A stretch of DNA of 64,000 nucleotides from LMUY01 sp965199005 (GCA_965199005.1 CBDAQK010000006.1:310001-374000), one strand, 5' to 3'; shown: positions 53,056-62,583, counted from the first letter of the stretch. The notes: generated by a model from the sequence alone, not told the origin. Translations and numbers: made by a program.

Positions 53056-54384
53056 ATGGACGCCCCACGCCTCGACGCGGCTGAGCCCAGCGTTGCCGAA
53101 ATCCTGGCCAGCCGGCCGTTCCTGCGCATGCATGCCCAGGATGGATTGATCCTGGAAGGGATCCCGCTGGCGGCCATTGCGGACGATGTAGGGACGCCGT
53201 GCTGGGTGATGTCAGCGGGTACGATCCGGGCGCGGTTGGCGGGGCTGCAGGCGGCGTTCGGCCCGGCGGGCGTGCATGTCCATTATGCGGTGAAGGCGAA
53301 CGACCACCTTGCCGTGCTGCGGCTGATTGCGGCTGGCGGCGCCGGCGCCGACGTGGTGAGCGGCGGGGAGATGCGGCGGGCGCTGTTGGCGGGCATAGCG
53401 CCGGGGCGGATCGTGTTTTCCGGCGTGGGGAAGCAGCCCGCCGAGTTGCTGGCAGCGGCGCAGGCGGGGATTGCCCAGATCAACGTCGAGAGCGCCGAGG
53501 AGTTGGCGATGCTGTCCGCCGTGGCGTCGGCGGCCGGGCACGTCGTTCCGGTGGCATTGCGGATCAATCCGGACGTGGATGCCGGCACCCATGCCAAGAT
53601 CACCACCGGCCGCGCCGATAACAAATTCGGCATCGGGCTGGAGGCTGCCTTCGCGCTCTATACCCAGGCGGCGACCTTGCCCGGCGTGCAGCCGGTTGGC
53701 CTGGCGCTGCATATCGGGAGCCAGATCGGTGCCATGGCGCCCTACCGGGCGGCCTTCACCCGGGTGGCGGAGCTGGTGCGGGCATTGCGGGCCGCCGGGC
53801 AGCGCGTGGCGCGGGTGGATTGCGGCGGCGGCCTCGGCATTCGTTACCGCGATGAGGCGGAGGGTTCGCCCGCTGCCTTCGCCGGCGCCGTGACGTCCAC
53901 GCTGGGTGGGTTGGATTTGGAGCTGATGGTGGAGCCGGGCCGCTGGCTGGTTGGGCCGGCCGGTCTGTTGCTGGCCTCCGTGGTGTTGACGAAGATGACG
54001 GGGAACCGCCGGTTCACCGTGCTGGACGCCGCGATGAACGATTTGTTGCGACCCGCCATGTACGATGCCTGGCACGCCGTGGTTCCCCTTGGCGCGGCGG
54101 ATGCGGCCGCACCCGTCGCGGCAACCGACATTGTCGGGCCGGTCTGCGAGTCCGGGGACACCTTCGCCCGGCAACGTCAACTTCCCTTGCTGGCCTCGCA
54201 CGCAAAAGTGGCGATCCTCGACACAGGTGCCTATGGTTCTGTCATGAGCTCCACCTACAATGCCCGTCCGCTCGCGGCCCAGGTCATGGTCGATGGTGAT
54301 CGCTGGGCCGTCATCCGTGCTCGTCAGCCGGTCGAGGCCCTATGGGCTGGCGAAACGATTCCCGACTGGATGGGCACGCCTTGA
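53056..54384 (+). CDS. lysA: Diaminopimelate decarboxylase
   Basis: LysA decarboxylates meso-diaminopimelate to lysine, the last step of the pathway begun by dapA at 6.9 kb. The 442-residue fold-type III PLP enzyme has Lys80 in HYAVKAND, the NVESAEEL segment, the glycine-rich CGGGLGIRY, the EPGRWLVG loop, and the active-site cysteine in CESGDTFA. It starts one base after the lptM stop. Confidence 0.96.
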   Translation: MDAPRLDAAEPSVAEILASRPFLRMHAQDGLILEGIPLAAIADDVGTPCWVMSAGTIRARLAGLQAAFGPAGVHVHYAVKANDHLAVLRLIAAGGAGADVVSGGEMRRALLAGIAPGRIVFSGVGKQPAELLAAAQAGIAQINVESAEELAMLSAVASAAGHVVPVALRINPDVDAGTHAKITTGRADNKFGIGLEAAFALYTQAATLPGVQPVGLALHIGSQIGAMAPYRAAFTRVAELVRALRAAGQRVARVDCGGGLGIRYRDEAEGSPAAFAGAVTSTLGGLDLELMVEPGRWLVGPAGLLLASVVLTKMTGNRRFTVLDAAMNDLLRPAMYDAWHAVVPLGAADAAAPVAATDIVGPVCESGDTFARQRQLPLLASHAKVAILDTGAYGSVMSSTYNARPLAAQVMVDGDRWAVIRARQPVEALWAGETIPDWMGTP

Positions 54385-56879
54385 CGCCGCGCGACCCGCG
54401 GGCCCGGCTGGCCCGGCGGCGCTCCCAGGCGCGGGGCGTCCTGTGGTTTGAACGGGTTTGGCCGGCCTTGTGGCCTGCTTTCGCGCTCGTTGGCGTTTGG
54501 CTCGCCGTGTCGCTCTTCGATCTGCCGGCGATGTTGCCGATCTGGTGGCATATCGGGCTGTTGGTTGTCGTTACCGCCGGGTTGGTGGCATTGGTTGGGC
54601 GGGGCCTATGGCCCCTGCGCCGCCCGAGCGATGGCGAGGTGGACCGCCGGCTGGAACGGGCGTCCGGCCTGCGGCACCGGCCGCTGGTTGTCATCGACGA
54701 TTCACCGGCCACAGCCGATCCGGCGACCAGGGATTTGTGGCGCGCGCATCGGGACCGTGCTGCCGCGCAGGTGGCGCGCCTGCGCACGGGGTGGCCGAAT
54801 CCGGGTATTCCGCAGGCGGATGTGCGCGCGACCCGTGCTGCGCTGGCCGTGTTGTTGATTGTTGGCGCGGTGGTTGCCGGCCCTGAGGCTCCCGGCCGGC
54901 TGTTGCGATCGATTTGGCCCGGGCTGCCGGAAGGTGCGGCCACCCCGAGCCCGCAGTTGCAGGCCTGGTTGACCCCGCCCTCGTATACCGGGCTTCCCCC
55001 GGTATTCCTGCACCCGGACGTCGCGGTGACCATACCGGCTGGCGCGCATCTGACCGTGAGCCTGACCGGGGGGGCCGGCGAGCCCGGCATGACGTTCGGG
55101 GATGAGGCGACGCCGTTCGTCAATCTGGATGCCGAGAGCTGGCAGGCGGAGCGCGACATTGCCGCGACGGGCATACTGACGGTTCGGCGCCGGGGTCGGG
55201 AACTCGGGCGATGGGATGTGACAGCAATCCCAGATGCGCCGCCGGTCGTCGCCTGGGCGGAGCCGCCAGGGGCTGCCAACGGCACCCGCCGGCTGCAGAC
55301 CCGGCTGCCATGGGCGGCGAGCGATGATTACGGCGTGGTGTCCGTCGAGGCGGAGCTGCACCTAAAGGACCGCCCGTCGGGTGCTCCTCTGGTGCTGCCG
55401 GTTCCGCTTCCCGGCGGCTCTGCGAAGCGGCTGCATGGGGCGGCGATGCAGGATCTGACGGCCAATCCATGGGCGGGGCTGCCCGTCGTGGCCTTGCTGG
55501 CAGCCAAGGACGCGCCGGGCCAGCGCAGCACCAGTGCCCCCGCCGAGTTCGTGCTGCCGGAGCGGAGTTTTAAAAATCCGCTCGCCAAGGCGGTGATCGA
55601 AATCCGCAAGCGGCTGAGCGTGACCCCGGAGCAGAATGAGCAGGCGGCCTCCGACCTGGACGCGCTGGCGCAGGCCCCGGAGGCATTCGACAACAACACC
55701 GGGGTGATGCTGGCGCTGAGCAGCACGTCGACCCTGTTGCAGCATAGCGATGCGCCGGAAACGATTGCGGAAGCGCAGGCCCGGCTGTGGGCGCTGGCGT
55801 TGCAGCTGGAGGACGATGCGGTCGCGCGGACGGCGCAGGCGGTTCAGGCGGCCCGCGATGCGCTGCAGCAGGCCGTCCAGAAGGGCGACAAGTCCGATAT
55901 GGAGAAGAAGGCGGACGCGCTCCGCCGGGAGATCCAGCGGCATTTGCAGGCCCTGGCGGAGAAGGCCCGCAGGGATGGCACGCTGATGCCGTTCGACCCG
56001 TCGCAGCGGACGCTGAACCAGCAGGATTTCGATAAGCTGACGCAGGAGATGAAGGACGCGGCGCGGGCCGGCAAGATGGACGAGGCCCAGGCGAAGCTGG
56101 ACCAGCTTCAGAAGATGCTGGACCAATTGAAGGCGGCCGAGGCGAACCCGAGCGGCGACCGCCAGCAGGCCAGGCAGCAGCGGCAGCGCGCGCAACAGCA
56201 GATGGGCGCCGCGGAAGACATGATCAACCGCGAAGGCGGGATGAAGCAACGTGCGGAGGGGCGGCAGACGGCGGACGACAAGCCGGGCCGCGAGACCGAT
56301 GGCAAGCAGCAAAAGGCGCTGCGCCGGGCGTTGGGCCAGATGATGCAAAATTTCGGCGACCTGACGGGCAAAGTGCCGGACGCGCTGAGCCAGGCCGACA
56401 TCGCGATGGACCAGGCCGGCCAAGCCTTGGCGGCTGGAAAGGACGGGGAGGCCGGAGCGGCCCAGCAACGCGCGGCGGACGCGTTGAAGAAGGGCGAACA
56501 GCAAATGAGCCAACAAATGGCGCAGTCGCTGGGGATTTCGGTCATGCCAGGCGAGGGCGAGGGGCAAGGCAACGGCCCCGGCGACCAGATGACGCAGGAT
56601 GACAACCAGGACAATGGCGACAACCCCGGAGACCGCGATGCGGATGCCGGGCAGAAAGGCCAGACCGGCGAGGACCCGGACGTCCCCCGCGATCCCCTTG
56701 GCCGCCCAACGCGCGACGGCACTTCCGGCCGGGCCGATGGTGGCGATGTCCACGTGCCCGACCAGATGGAACAGGCCCGCACGCGCGACTTGCAGGCAGA
56801 GCTTCGCCGGCGGGAGGGTGAACGGACGCGCCCGCCGAGCGAGTTGGATTATATCGACCGGCTGTTGAAGACGTATTAG
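54342..56879 (+). CDS. TIGR02302/DUF4175-family large membrane protein
   Basis: This 845-residue protein belongs to the alphaproteobacterial TIGR02302 (DUF4175) family of unknown function, which usually follows lysA. It has transmembrane helices at about 39-59, 66-87 and 164-180. A periplasmic domain with Pro-rich, ADP-ribose-unrelated beta segments (TPPSYTGLPPVFL) follows. Then comes a long Gln/Lys/Asp-rich region (about 540-790) with coiled-coil character (KLDQLQKMLDQLKA), and the protein ends YIDRLLKTY. The start is ATG 54342 inside lysA, preceded by GAGG; a TTG at 54381 overlapping the lysA stop (TTGA) is a good alternative. Confidence 0.88.
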   Translation: MGWRNDSRLDGHALTPRDPRARLARRRSQARGVLWFERVWPALWPAFALVGVWLAVSLFDLPAMLPIWWHIGLLVVVTAGLVALVGRGLWPLRRPSDGEVDRRLERASGLRHRPLVVIDDSPATADPATRDLWRAHRDRAAAQVARLRTGWPNPGIPQADVRATRAALAVLLIVGAVVAGPEAPGRLLRSIWPGLPEGAATPSPQLQAWLTPPSYTGLPPVFLHPDVAVTIPAGAHLTVSLTGGAGEPGMTFGDEATPFVNLDAESWQAERDIAATGILTVRRRGRELGRWDVTAIPDAPPVVAWAEPPGAANGTRRLQTRLPWAASDDYGVVSVEAELHLKDRPSGAPLVLPVPLPGGSAKRLHGAAMQDLTANPWAGLPVVALLAAKDAPGQRSTSAPAEFVLPERSFKNPLAKAVIEIRKRLSVTPEQNEQAASDLDALAQAPEAFDNNTGVMLALSSTSTLLQHSDAPETIAEAQARLWALALQLEDDAVARTAQAVQAARDALQQAVQKGDKSDMEKKADALRREIQRHLQALAEKARRDGTLMPFDPSQRTLNQQDFDKLTQEMKDAARAGKMDEAQAKLDQLQKMLDQLKAAEANPSGDRQQARQQRQRAQQQMGAAEDMINREGGMKQRAEGRQTADDKPGRETDGKQQKALRRALGQMMQNFGDLTGKVPDALSQADIAMDQAGQALAAGKDGEAGAAQQRAADALKKGEQQMSQQMAQSLGISVMPGEGEGQGNGPGDQMTQDDNQDNGDNPGDRDADAGQKGQTGEDPDVPRDPLGRPTRDGTSGRADGGDVHVPDQMEQARTRDLQAELRRREGERTRPPSELDYIDRLLKTY

Positions 56880-57200
56880 GCGGGGACGGCGTAAGCCCAG
56901 CCTAACTGCATCATTGGTTCAACGTGGGTCATGGCTGGCCCATGGCATGCGAATGGTGGGGTGCTGGCGTTACAGGCTGAACGGTAGCTCCCAAACCCGG
57001 TGATCGACACGTGGACGTTGCAACGCCGACTCAAGCGCTGCGACGAGTTCGGATCAAACTTAGTCCGCCAACGCAATTTCGAAACAGCAACCAACGTGCC
57101 CGTTCAACCTCGCCATCATTCCTGTTGAAGTAGGGCGAAACCGCTGACATTGTAAAATTTGTTCGCAGTGAGATTTAAGCCTTCGTAGGGGTCTTCGACA
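56880..57200. other. Gene-free stretch, 321 bases, leader of the SIR2/TIR cassette
   Basis: No convincing coding frame is seen. Composition becomes noticeably AT-richer toward 57200. A CTGACA at 57144-57149 resembles a -35 box, but no good -10 follows at the right spacing. An AGGGG nine bases before the TTG at 57201 is the probable ribosome site of the next gene. The region marks the left boundary of the accessory block. Confidence 0.45.
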
Positions 57201-58568
57201 TTGATCGACGCTCAAACCGAGTCGCATTTGGAGGATTTGCTCGATTATATCGACAACAAGCTTGTCATTCCTATTGTTGGGGAAGAGCTTCTCGTAGTCA
57301 AAAGGGATGGCGTCGAAGTCCCGCTCTACTCCTATTTAGCAGAAAACCTGGCCGAACGGCTTGGAGTGTCGACACGACCACTGCCAAGCCCATGCACGCT
57401 GAACGACGTTGTTTGTCAGTATATAACCCAAACACATAGAGAGTTTGACGTATATACAAAGATGAACCAATTAATGAATCAAACGAAGTTTGACATACCG
57501 GATTCGTTTAGAAGGCTGGCCGGCATTAAGGAGCTGGACCTATTCGTCGTTATGACAGTTGATTCCATTCTTACAATGTCGATAGACGAGGTTCGTTTTG
57601 GCGGGAAGAAGCAGACAAAGCAGCTTTCCTATTCGTTGAGAAACGTCGTGGACCTCCCTTGTGAAAAAGAGAAACTGGATGGGCCGGTCGTTTTTAATCT
57701 CATGGGTAAGCACTGCGCCAGGCCTGATTTTGTTCTGACAGACGAAGATACGCTTGAGTTCGTCCATCATATGCAATCACATAGGCACGAATCAAAACTG
57801 TTATTTGAAGCACTCAGTTCAAACCATCTCTTGTTTCTAGGTTGCACTTTGTCAGACTGGCTGGCGCGCTTTGTTATCCGCATCGCGAAAAGTCGAACCC
57901 TGTCCCATCATCGCCCGGAAACGGAATTCCTGGTGTCTGCGAACGCGCATGGGGACAAGAAATTGGTCGACTTCTTGAAGTATTTCAGCCCACGGTCCCA
58001 TATCATTGCCATGCCGCCAGCCGAATTCGTGGAGGCGTTGGACGTTCGTTATCGGGCTAGGAATGCCGCTTCTTTACCGGATGTTGAGCTGGCGCTACCG
58101 GCTGAGGGGGCGGCGCCTTGGCAAAATGGCTCGATGTTTATCAGCTACGCTCATGAGGACTATAACGCTGCTCGGCGATTGCATGAATGCCTCGACAAGT
58201 TCGGCGTTGACGCCTGGTTCGACCGGCGGAAACTCATCTCAGGCGACTTCTTCGACTCTAAGATCGAGAAAGCCATTAAATCTTGCTCGTACTTTCTGCC
58301 TGTGATCTCAACCAAGGCAATCGAGCGCGATGAAGGGTACTTTCGCGGCGAGTGGACGAGCGCGATCGAACGGGCCAGGCGCGTTTCCGGCGATCGTCCC
58401 TTTATCATTCCCATCGTGATCGACGACACGGATCTGTCGGCAGGAGGCATTCCCGATCACTTTCAACGGCTGCACTGGACGCGCCTGCCGAATGGCCAGG
58501 CGACGCCAGATTTCTGTCGTTACATGAAGGAACTCATCCAATCCTTTCACAGAGCCGCAAGTGGCTGA
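57201..58568 (+). CDS. SIR2-like / TIR domain fusion protein
   Basis: The 455-residue protein has two NAD-related modules. Residues 10-290 look like a divergent SIR2-type Rossmann domain (IPIVGEELL, PLYSYLAENLAERL, FVVMTVDSIL, VFNLMGK, then PDFVLTDEDTLEFVHH and LLFLGCTLSDWLARFVI). The usual catalytic Asn and His are replaced (TVDS for TNYD at 119-122, LMG for LHG at 167-169), so this part may only bind nucleotide. Residues 311-425 are a TIR domain (SMFISYAHEDY, WFDRRKL), with candidate catalytic Glu384 in RGEW. Bacterial TIR domains hydrolyse NAD or make cyclic ADP-ribose signals in phage defence. The start is TTG with AGGGG nine bases upstream. The next gene starts eight bases before this stop. 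Base composition is much lower in GC than the flanks. Confidence 0.82.
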   Translation: MIDAQTESHLEDLLDYIDNKLVIPIVGEELLVVKRDGVEVPLYSYLAENLAERLGVSTRPLPSPCTLNDVVCQYITQTHREFDVYTKMNQLMNQTKFDIPDSFRRLAGIKELDLFVVMTVDSILTMSIDEVRFGGKKQTKQLSYSLRNVVDLPCEKEKLDGPVVFNLMGKHCARPDFVLTDEDTLEFVHHMQSHRHESKLLFEALSSNHLLFLGCTLSDWLARFVIRIAKSRTLSHHRPETEFLVSANAHGDKKLVDFLKYFSPRSHIIAMPPAEFVEALDVRYRARNAASLPDVELALPAEGAAPWQNGSMFISYAHEDYNAARRLHECLDKFGVDAWFDRRKLISGDFFDSKIEKAIKSCSYFLPVISTKAIERDEGYFRGEWTSAIERARRVSGDRPFIIPIVIDDTDLSAGGIPDHFQRLHWTRLPNGQATPDFCRYMKELIQSFHRAASG

Positions 58569-61548
58569 TACCGCCGAGGACGACGGGCTGTTGCTGGACA
58601 GTGACCATCCCTGGCCCGGGCTCGCGCCATTTACGGAAGGCAGCAGAACTTTCTTTCACGGTCGCGACGCGGAGGCAGCGGAGCTAGCACGCTGCATCCG
58701 GCGCGGCACGCTTACAATCCTGTTCGGCCGGTCCGGCCTCGGCAAGACATCGCTGCTAAGGGCCGGTCTCCCTGTAGAATTGGGTGAAACCTATCTGCCG
58801 GTCTACCTCAGGTTAGATTTGCAAAATCCGGATCAACGTCCGGTCGACCAGATCAAAGCTGCGATCGTCGCAGGGATGAAGCTCCATGGGATCGAAGGGC
58901 CTCTGCCGCAGCGTTCCGAGACGTTGTGGGCATATTTCCATAATAAAGGCGTAGAGTTTTGGACTAAACGCAACCGGCCAGCGACGATCGTGCTTATTTT
59001 AGATCAATTTGAAGAGGTTTTTACTCTTGGCAAGGGGCGGACATCGACCCAGACACTCCTGACAGAACTGATGGATTTAGCCGAGAACCGCCCTCCCTTG
59101 GAAATACAGGCTGAGTTGGATGCGTCTACCGACTCGCCTGTGCGGTTCAACTTCAGCAGAGAACCGTGCAAGATCGTGCTTTCACTGCGGGAGGACTTTC
59201 TGGCAGATTTGGAGCAGGTCCGGCGGCATATGCCCTCTATCATGGGCAGTCGCGTGCGCTTGACTCAGATGGACAGGAGCCAAGCTCTCGACGCCGTTCT
59301 CCTATCCGCCGAACATCTCATTTCGCCCATAGTGGCGGAGGAGGTGATTTCCTTCGTCAGCGGAGCAGGCCTCGAGGATGACCAAGTCCCATTTGAAATC
59401 GAGCCGGCCCTTTTAAGCGTCGTCTGCCGCGAATTGAACGAAAAGCGCATTCGCGTCGGCTCCGATCGCATCACCTCCGATCTTCTGGATGGGGCGCGGA
59501 CTGAGATCATCTCGGACTTCTACACGTCCAGCCTCGAAGGGCTTGGAGTTGAGACGAAACGCTTCATCGAAGAAGAGTTGCTGACGGCGAGCGGATTTCG
59601 CGATAGCCGCCCGCGTGACGACGTGGTCACGATACCGGGCATTACCGAGCAAATCATCGATCAACTGGTCGAACGCCGCGTGCTTCGGGTTGAGGAGCGG
59701 AATCGGACCTCTTGGGTGGAACTGACGCATGACTTGCTGACCGGCGTGATCCGTCAGCAACGTGATGCACGGCGAGTCGAGGAGCGAAACAACCAAGCGT
59801 TACGTGAGTCGGAAGAGCAAGCTTTGGCGGCACGTACGCGTGCGGAAAATGCCGAGCGTCAAACAGCTCGGGCCCGTAAAGCCACGCTCTGGATAGGATT
59901 GTCCTCGTTTGTCGTCGTTATCCTGATTGGAACAATGACCTACCTTGTCGACAGGTCCCGTAAACAAGCGCAGGAGGAAACTAGTCGCGCCACTGCGGCA
60001 ATCAGGATTGCGATCCAAGGTGCACAAAACAACGTCGACCTTGTTAGCACCTATCACATGAGTGGAGGTGTTAGTGCCACAGCATCCCTGCGACTTCTCG
60101 ATGTATCTCAAACCACATTCTCTCAGTTGCCACGTCTGGAGTCTGAGAGTCTTGATCGGCAGAAACTTGACCTCTTCCTGGCGCTCTCGATCAGTTATAG
60201 TAGGATTGGTAACCTCAACAAGGCTCGAGAGGCAGCCCAGACGGCGCTTAATCTTGCAAACCAACTGATGAAGTCCAATCCCTCCGACAGTGTCGTCCTC
60301 CAGAAACTCTGGATCAGCTATGACCGCATGGGAGACATCCTGTTTTCCCAGCACGATAACTTAGGGGCGGACAGCAACTTTCGACTTGGATTGGAGACGG
60401 TGGAAAGAATGCAGCCGAACGGCATTTCGTCATCGGCATCCCCCCAGTCGAGTGAGCATACGCTCACTGAAGCAGATGGAGACGAGGCGACAACCTTGCG
60501 GCGACTGGGCTCCGTACGGCGTGCTTCGGGCCAGCTTGAAGAGGCGTTGAAACTGTTTCAAACTGCGATCGATATCCTCAAGGGTCCATTCGCCGCTGAT
60601 GCGAGTCCAGATGTCGAGAGTCGTCGTGAACTTGCACTTGATTACAGCCTGGCAGGAGAGGTTCATTCGGCGCTAGGGAATTTCACGAAAGCGCAAGAAG
60701 AACTCAAAACAGCGCTCGAAATCGCTCAACGCCTAGATCAAACAAGCGCTGACGGTAAAGATGAACTGGCAACGATACATGAAAGTCTTGGTGATCTGCT
60801 ACTTCAGCAAAGCAATGCAAGTGGGCTGAATGGAAGTGCGCTGATCGAACTCGGCAAAAGTTTAGATTTATACGAGCGCCTCGCTGCAGGAGACGCAGAC
60901 AATCTTATGTGGCAGCAGAAGATAGGTCTGCTCAATACCAGGATTGGCGTGGTTCTCCAGGGAGCCTGCGAGCTTCCGAATGCCAAGGCCCGCTTCGAGA
61001 GCAGTCTAAAGCTCCGTAAACAACTGGCGGCGGATGATTCTACCAACAGCGGCTGGCAGCGCAATCTTTGGGCTGGCCATAACTTCCTCGGGACGGTCTT
61101 GCAGGAGATGGGTGACCTGGAGGGGGCGGAGGCCGAATTCCGGGCGGGTTTCGATAGTCGGAGCCAGCAGGTCGTGAGCGGACAACGCGACGACCTGCTT
61201 CAGCGGGATCTGGCATCTAGCCAAGCAAAGATCGGGATGTTGCTCAAGCTACGAGCGGACCAACTATGGGCGGTGCATAGCACGGCACAGGCCAGGGAAA
61301 CCTATAATAATGCACTGACGACTTTCGCGTCTGCCATTGACACCTTGGCGCCTCTGGTCGGCAAGCCTGATCCCAATCCAATTTGGAAGAAAGAATCGGA
61401 TGACGCCAAGTCGAATTTCCTCGCTATCCGAACAACCTTGCTCAGTATGGGTGACAAAATCGAGAGTCCCCCGTGGGACGATGAGTTTGAGCATTCGCCA
61501 TCATCTCATTCGCCGCCTCCACCACCTCTGAAGTGTAAAGTTCGGTGA
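58561..61548 (+). CDS. nSTAND1-type NTPase with transmembrane helix and TPR region
   Basis: This 995-residue STAND NTPase has Walker A FGRSGLGKTSLL (55-66), Walker B IVLILDQFEE (143-152), the sensor-like LSLREDFLADL (207-217), and a winged-helix part ending VELTHDLL (386-393), a combination typical of the nSTAND1 class. A charged coiled coil (400-440) leads into a single membrane helix (about 443-463). The C-terminal 500 residues are TPR-like repeats (about 530-950). A proline-rich tail ends the protein. Topology with ATPase inside and TPR outside is suggested by RARK before the helix but is not certain. It starts at GTG within the TIR gene and its stop overlaps the next GTG. It is the likely sensor/switch for the TIR effector. 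Confidence 0.85.
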   Translation: MADTAEDDGLLLDSDHPWPGLAPFTEGSRTFFHGRDAEAAELARCIRRGTLTILFGRSGLGKTSLLRAGLPVELGETYLPVYLRLDLQNPDQRPVDQIKAAIVAGMKLHGIEGPLPQRSETLWAYFHNKGVEFWTKRNRPATIVLILDQFEEVFTLGKGRTSTQTLLTELMDLAENRPPLEIQAELDASTDSPVRFNFSREPCKIVLSLREDFLADLEQVRRHMPSIMGSRVRLTQMDRSQALDAVLLSAEHLISPIVAEEVISFVSGAGLEDDQVPFEIEPALLSVVCRELNEKRIRVGSDRITSDLLDGARTEIISDFYTSSLEGLGVETKRFIEEELLTASGFRDSRPRDDVVTIPGITEQIIDQLVERRVLRVEERNRTSWVELTHDLLTGVIRQQRDARRVEERNNQALRESEEQALAARTRAENAERQTARARKATLWIGLSSFVVVILIGTMTYLVDRSRKQAQEETSRATAAIRIAIQGAQNNVDLVSTYHMSGGVSATASLRLLDVSQTTFSQLPRLESESLDRQKLDLFLALSISYSRIGNLNKAREAAQTALNLANQLMKSNPSDSVVLQKLWISYDRMGDILFSQHDNLGADSNFRLGLETVERMQPNGISSSASPQSSEHTLTEADGDEATTLRRLGSVRRASGQLEEALKLFQTAIDILKGPFAADASPDVESRRELALDYSLAGEVHSALGNFTKAQEELKTALEIAQRLDQTSADGKDELATIHESLGDLLLQQSNASGLNGSALIELGKSLDLYERLAAGDADNLMWQQKIGLLNTRIGVVLQGACELPNAKARFESSLKLRKQLAADDSTNSGWQRNLWAGHNFLGTVLQEMGDLEGAEAEFRAGFDSRSQQVVSGQRDDLLQRDLASSQAKIGMLLKLRADQLWAVHSTAQARETYNNALTTFASAIDTLAPLVGKPDPNPIWKKESDDAKSNFLAIRTTLLSMGDKIESPPWDDEFEHSPSSHSPPPPPLKCKVR

Positions 61549-62528
61549 CGCGCACTTTCCTACTTGCTGATTTCCGTCAGCTTCTGCTCTTCCGGCTGGG
61601 TGGGAGTTTGCTCGTTCTCCTAGGTCTAAATGCTTGTGGGCTGGCGCGGGGCTGCGATGTTCCCGATTGTCCACCCATTCTCGGAATTGCAACGAGCTAT
61701 GGGCCATCGACACCGGCCTATGTGCCAAATTCTCAAGCAGTCGGTAAGCGCATCTGGGTGCCCGGACTTGATGAAGGTTACGACCCGCAAGGACTTGCGG
61801 TCGCCGATGGCAACCTCCTCGTCTCTGGGTATCTCAGCAGTAAGTTCGGCCAGAATCGGGGGCAGTGCCGGGTCTTTCGCGTCGACCCTGCGACGGGTGC
61901 AACAACGGGCCAGTTCGACGTTCCAAACCCTTGTGGCCATGCTGGCGGCGTCGCCTACGCTGGCAACGGCATGATCTACATCGCGGACACGCACACGTTG
62001 TTCGAGACGCCGATCGTCGATGCCTTCGGGCCGGTGGCACCCAAGTTCCGGCATTTTCCCCTAGGTCCCGGGCTGGTTGGTGCGTTGGCAGCGTCGGGAC
62101 CGGCGGATATCTGGATCGGCACCTACCTGACCGATAGTCCCGGCCGCATCTTCCGCTTTCCAGTGGCCGCTATCGCCGGATTGCACGACGGCGAGACGCT
62201 GACGCAGGACAAAGCAACCCGCAATCTGCCGATACCTTCGTACGGACAGGGCGCCGCATTGGACCCGGATGGCAAGCGCCTCTGGGTCGCACAGAGTGAC
62301 TTTTACTGGGGTAGGCTGACTGCGATCGAAATTGCATCCGGATCGACTGTCCTATCTTACGACGGCCCTCCCGGTGTCGAAGGAATCGATTTCGATTCTG
62401 CGGGCCGCTTCTGGGGAGTCTCCGAAGCTGGCGTCCGGCATAATTATGACTTACCGATGGTCAATCTATTCACGCCATTCTTTCCGCTGCTCTTCCAATT
62501 ACACGTGGCGGACCTGCATCCGAGATAG
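61545..62528 (+). CDS. Lipoprotein with beta-propeller-like repeats
   Basis: This 327-residue protein starts at GTG 61545, overlapping the STAND gene stop as GTGA. Its N-terminus contains a hydrophobic signal with lipobox LNAC (Cys31). The mature part repeats short beta-strand units of SMP-30/NHL type (GLAVADGNLLVSGY, GVAYAGNGMIYIADT, GPADIWIGTY, GAALDPDGKRLWVAQ, GIDFDSAGRFWGVSE). These match blades of a beta-propeller in the periplasm or outer membrane. Catalytic calcium-site residues of lactonases are not evident. The tight coupling makes it a component of the same cassette: a possible envelope sensor or partner of the TPR region. No described family name fits with certainty. Confidence 0.78.
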   Translation: MTRTFLLADFRQLLLFRLGGSLLVLLGLNACGLARGCDVPDCPPILGIATSYGPSTPAYVPNSQAVGKRIWVPGLDEGYDPQGLAVADGNLLVSGYLSSKFGQNRGQCRVFRVDPATGATTGQFDVPNPCGHAGGVAYAGNGMIYIADTHTLFETPIVDAFGPVAPKFRHFPLGPGLVGALAASGPADIWIGTYLTDSPGRIFRFPVAAIAGLHDGETLTQDKATRNLPIPSYGQGAALDPDGKRLWVAQSDFYWGRLTAIEIASGSTVLSYDGPPGVEGIDFDSAGRFWGVSEAGVRHNYDLPMVNLFTPFFPLLFQLHVADLHPR

Positions 62529-62583
62529 CCCACGTAATGGGCGACGGCCAACCTACGGACGGCCTATCTCCAGACCAGCCCAA

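Noticed and set aside
57201..62528. Canonical Thoeris or Avs system
   Set aside because: Thoeris has TIR and SIR2-SLOG as separate proteins with no STAND partner; Avs proteins are large single STAND sensors with their own effector domain. The present arrangement fits neither.
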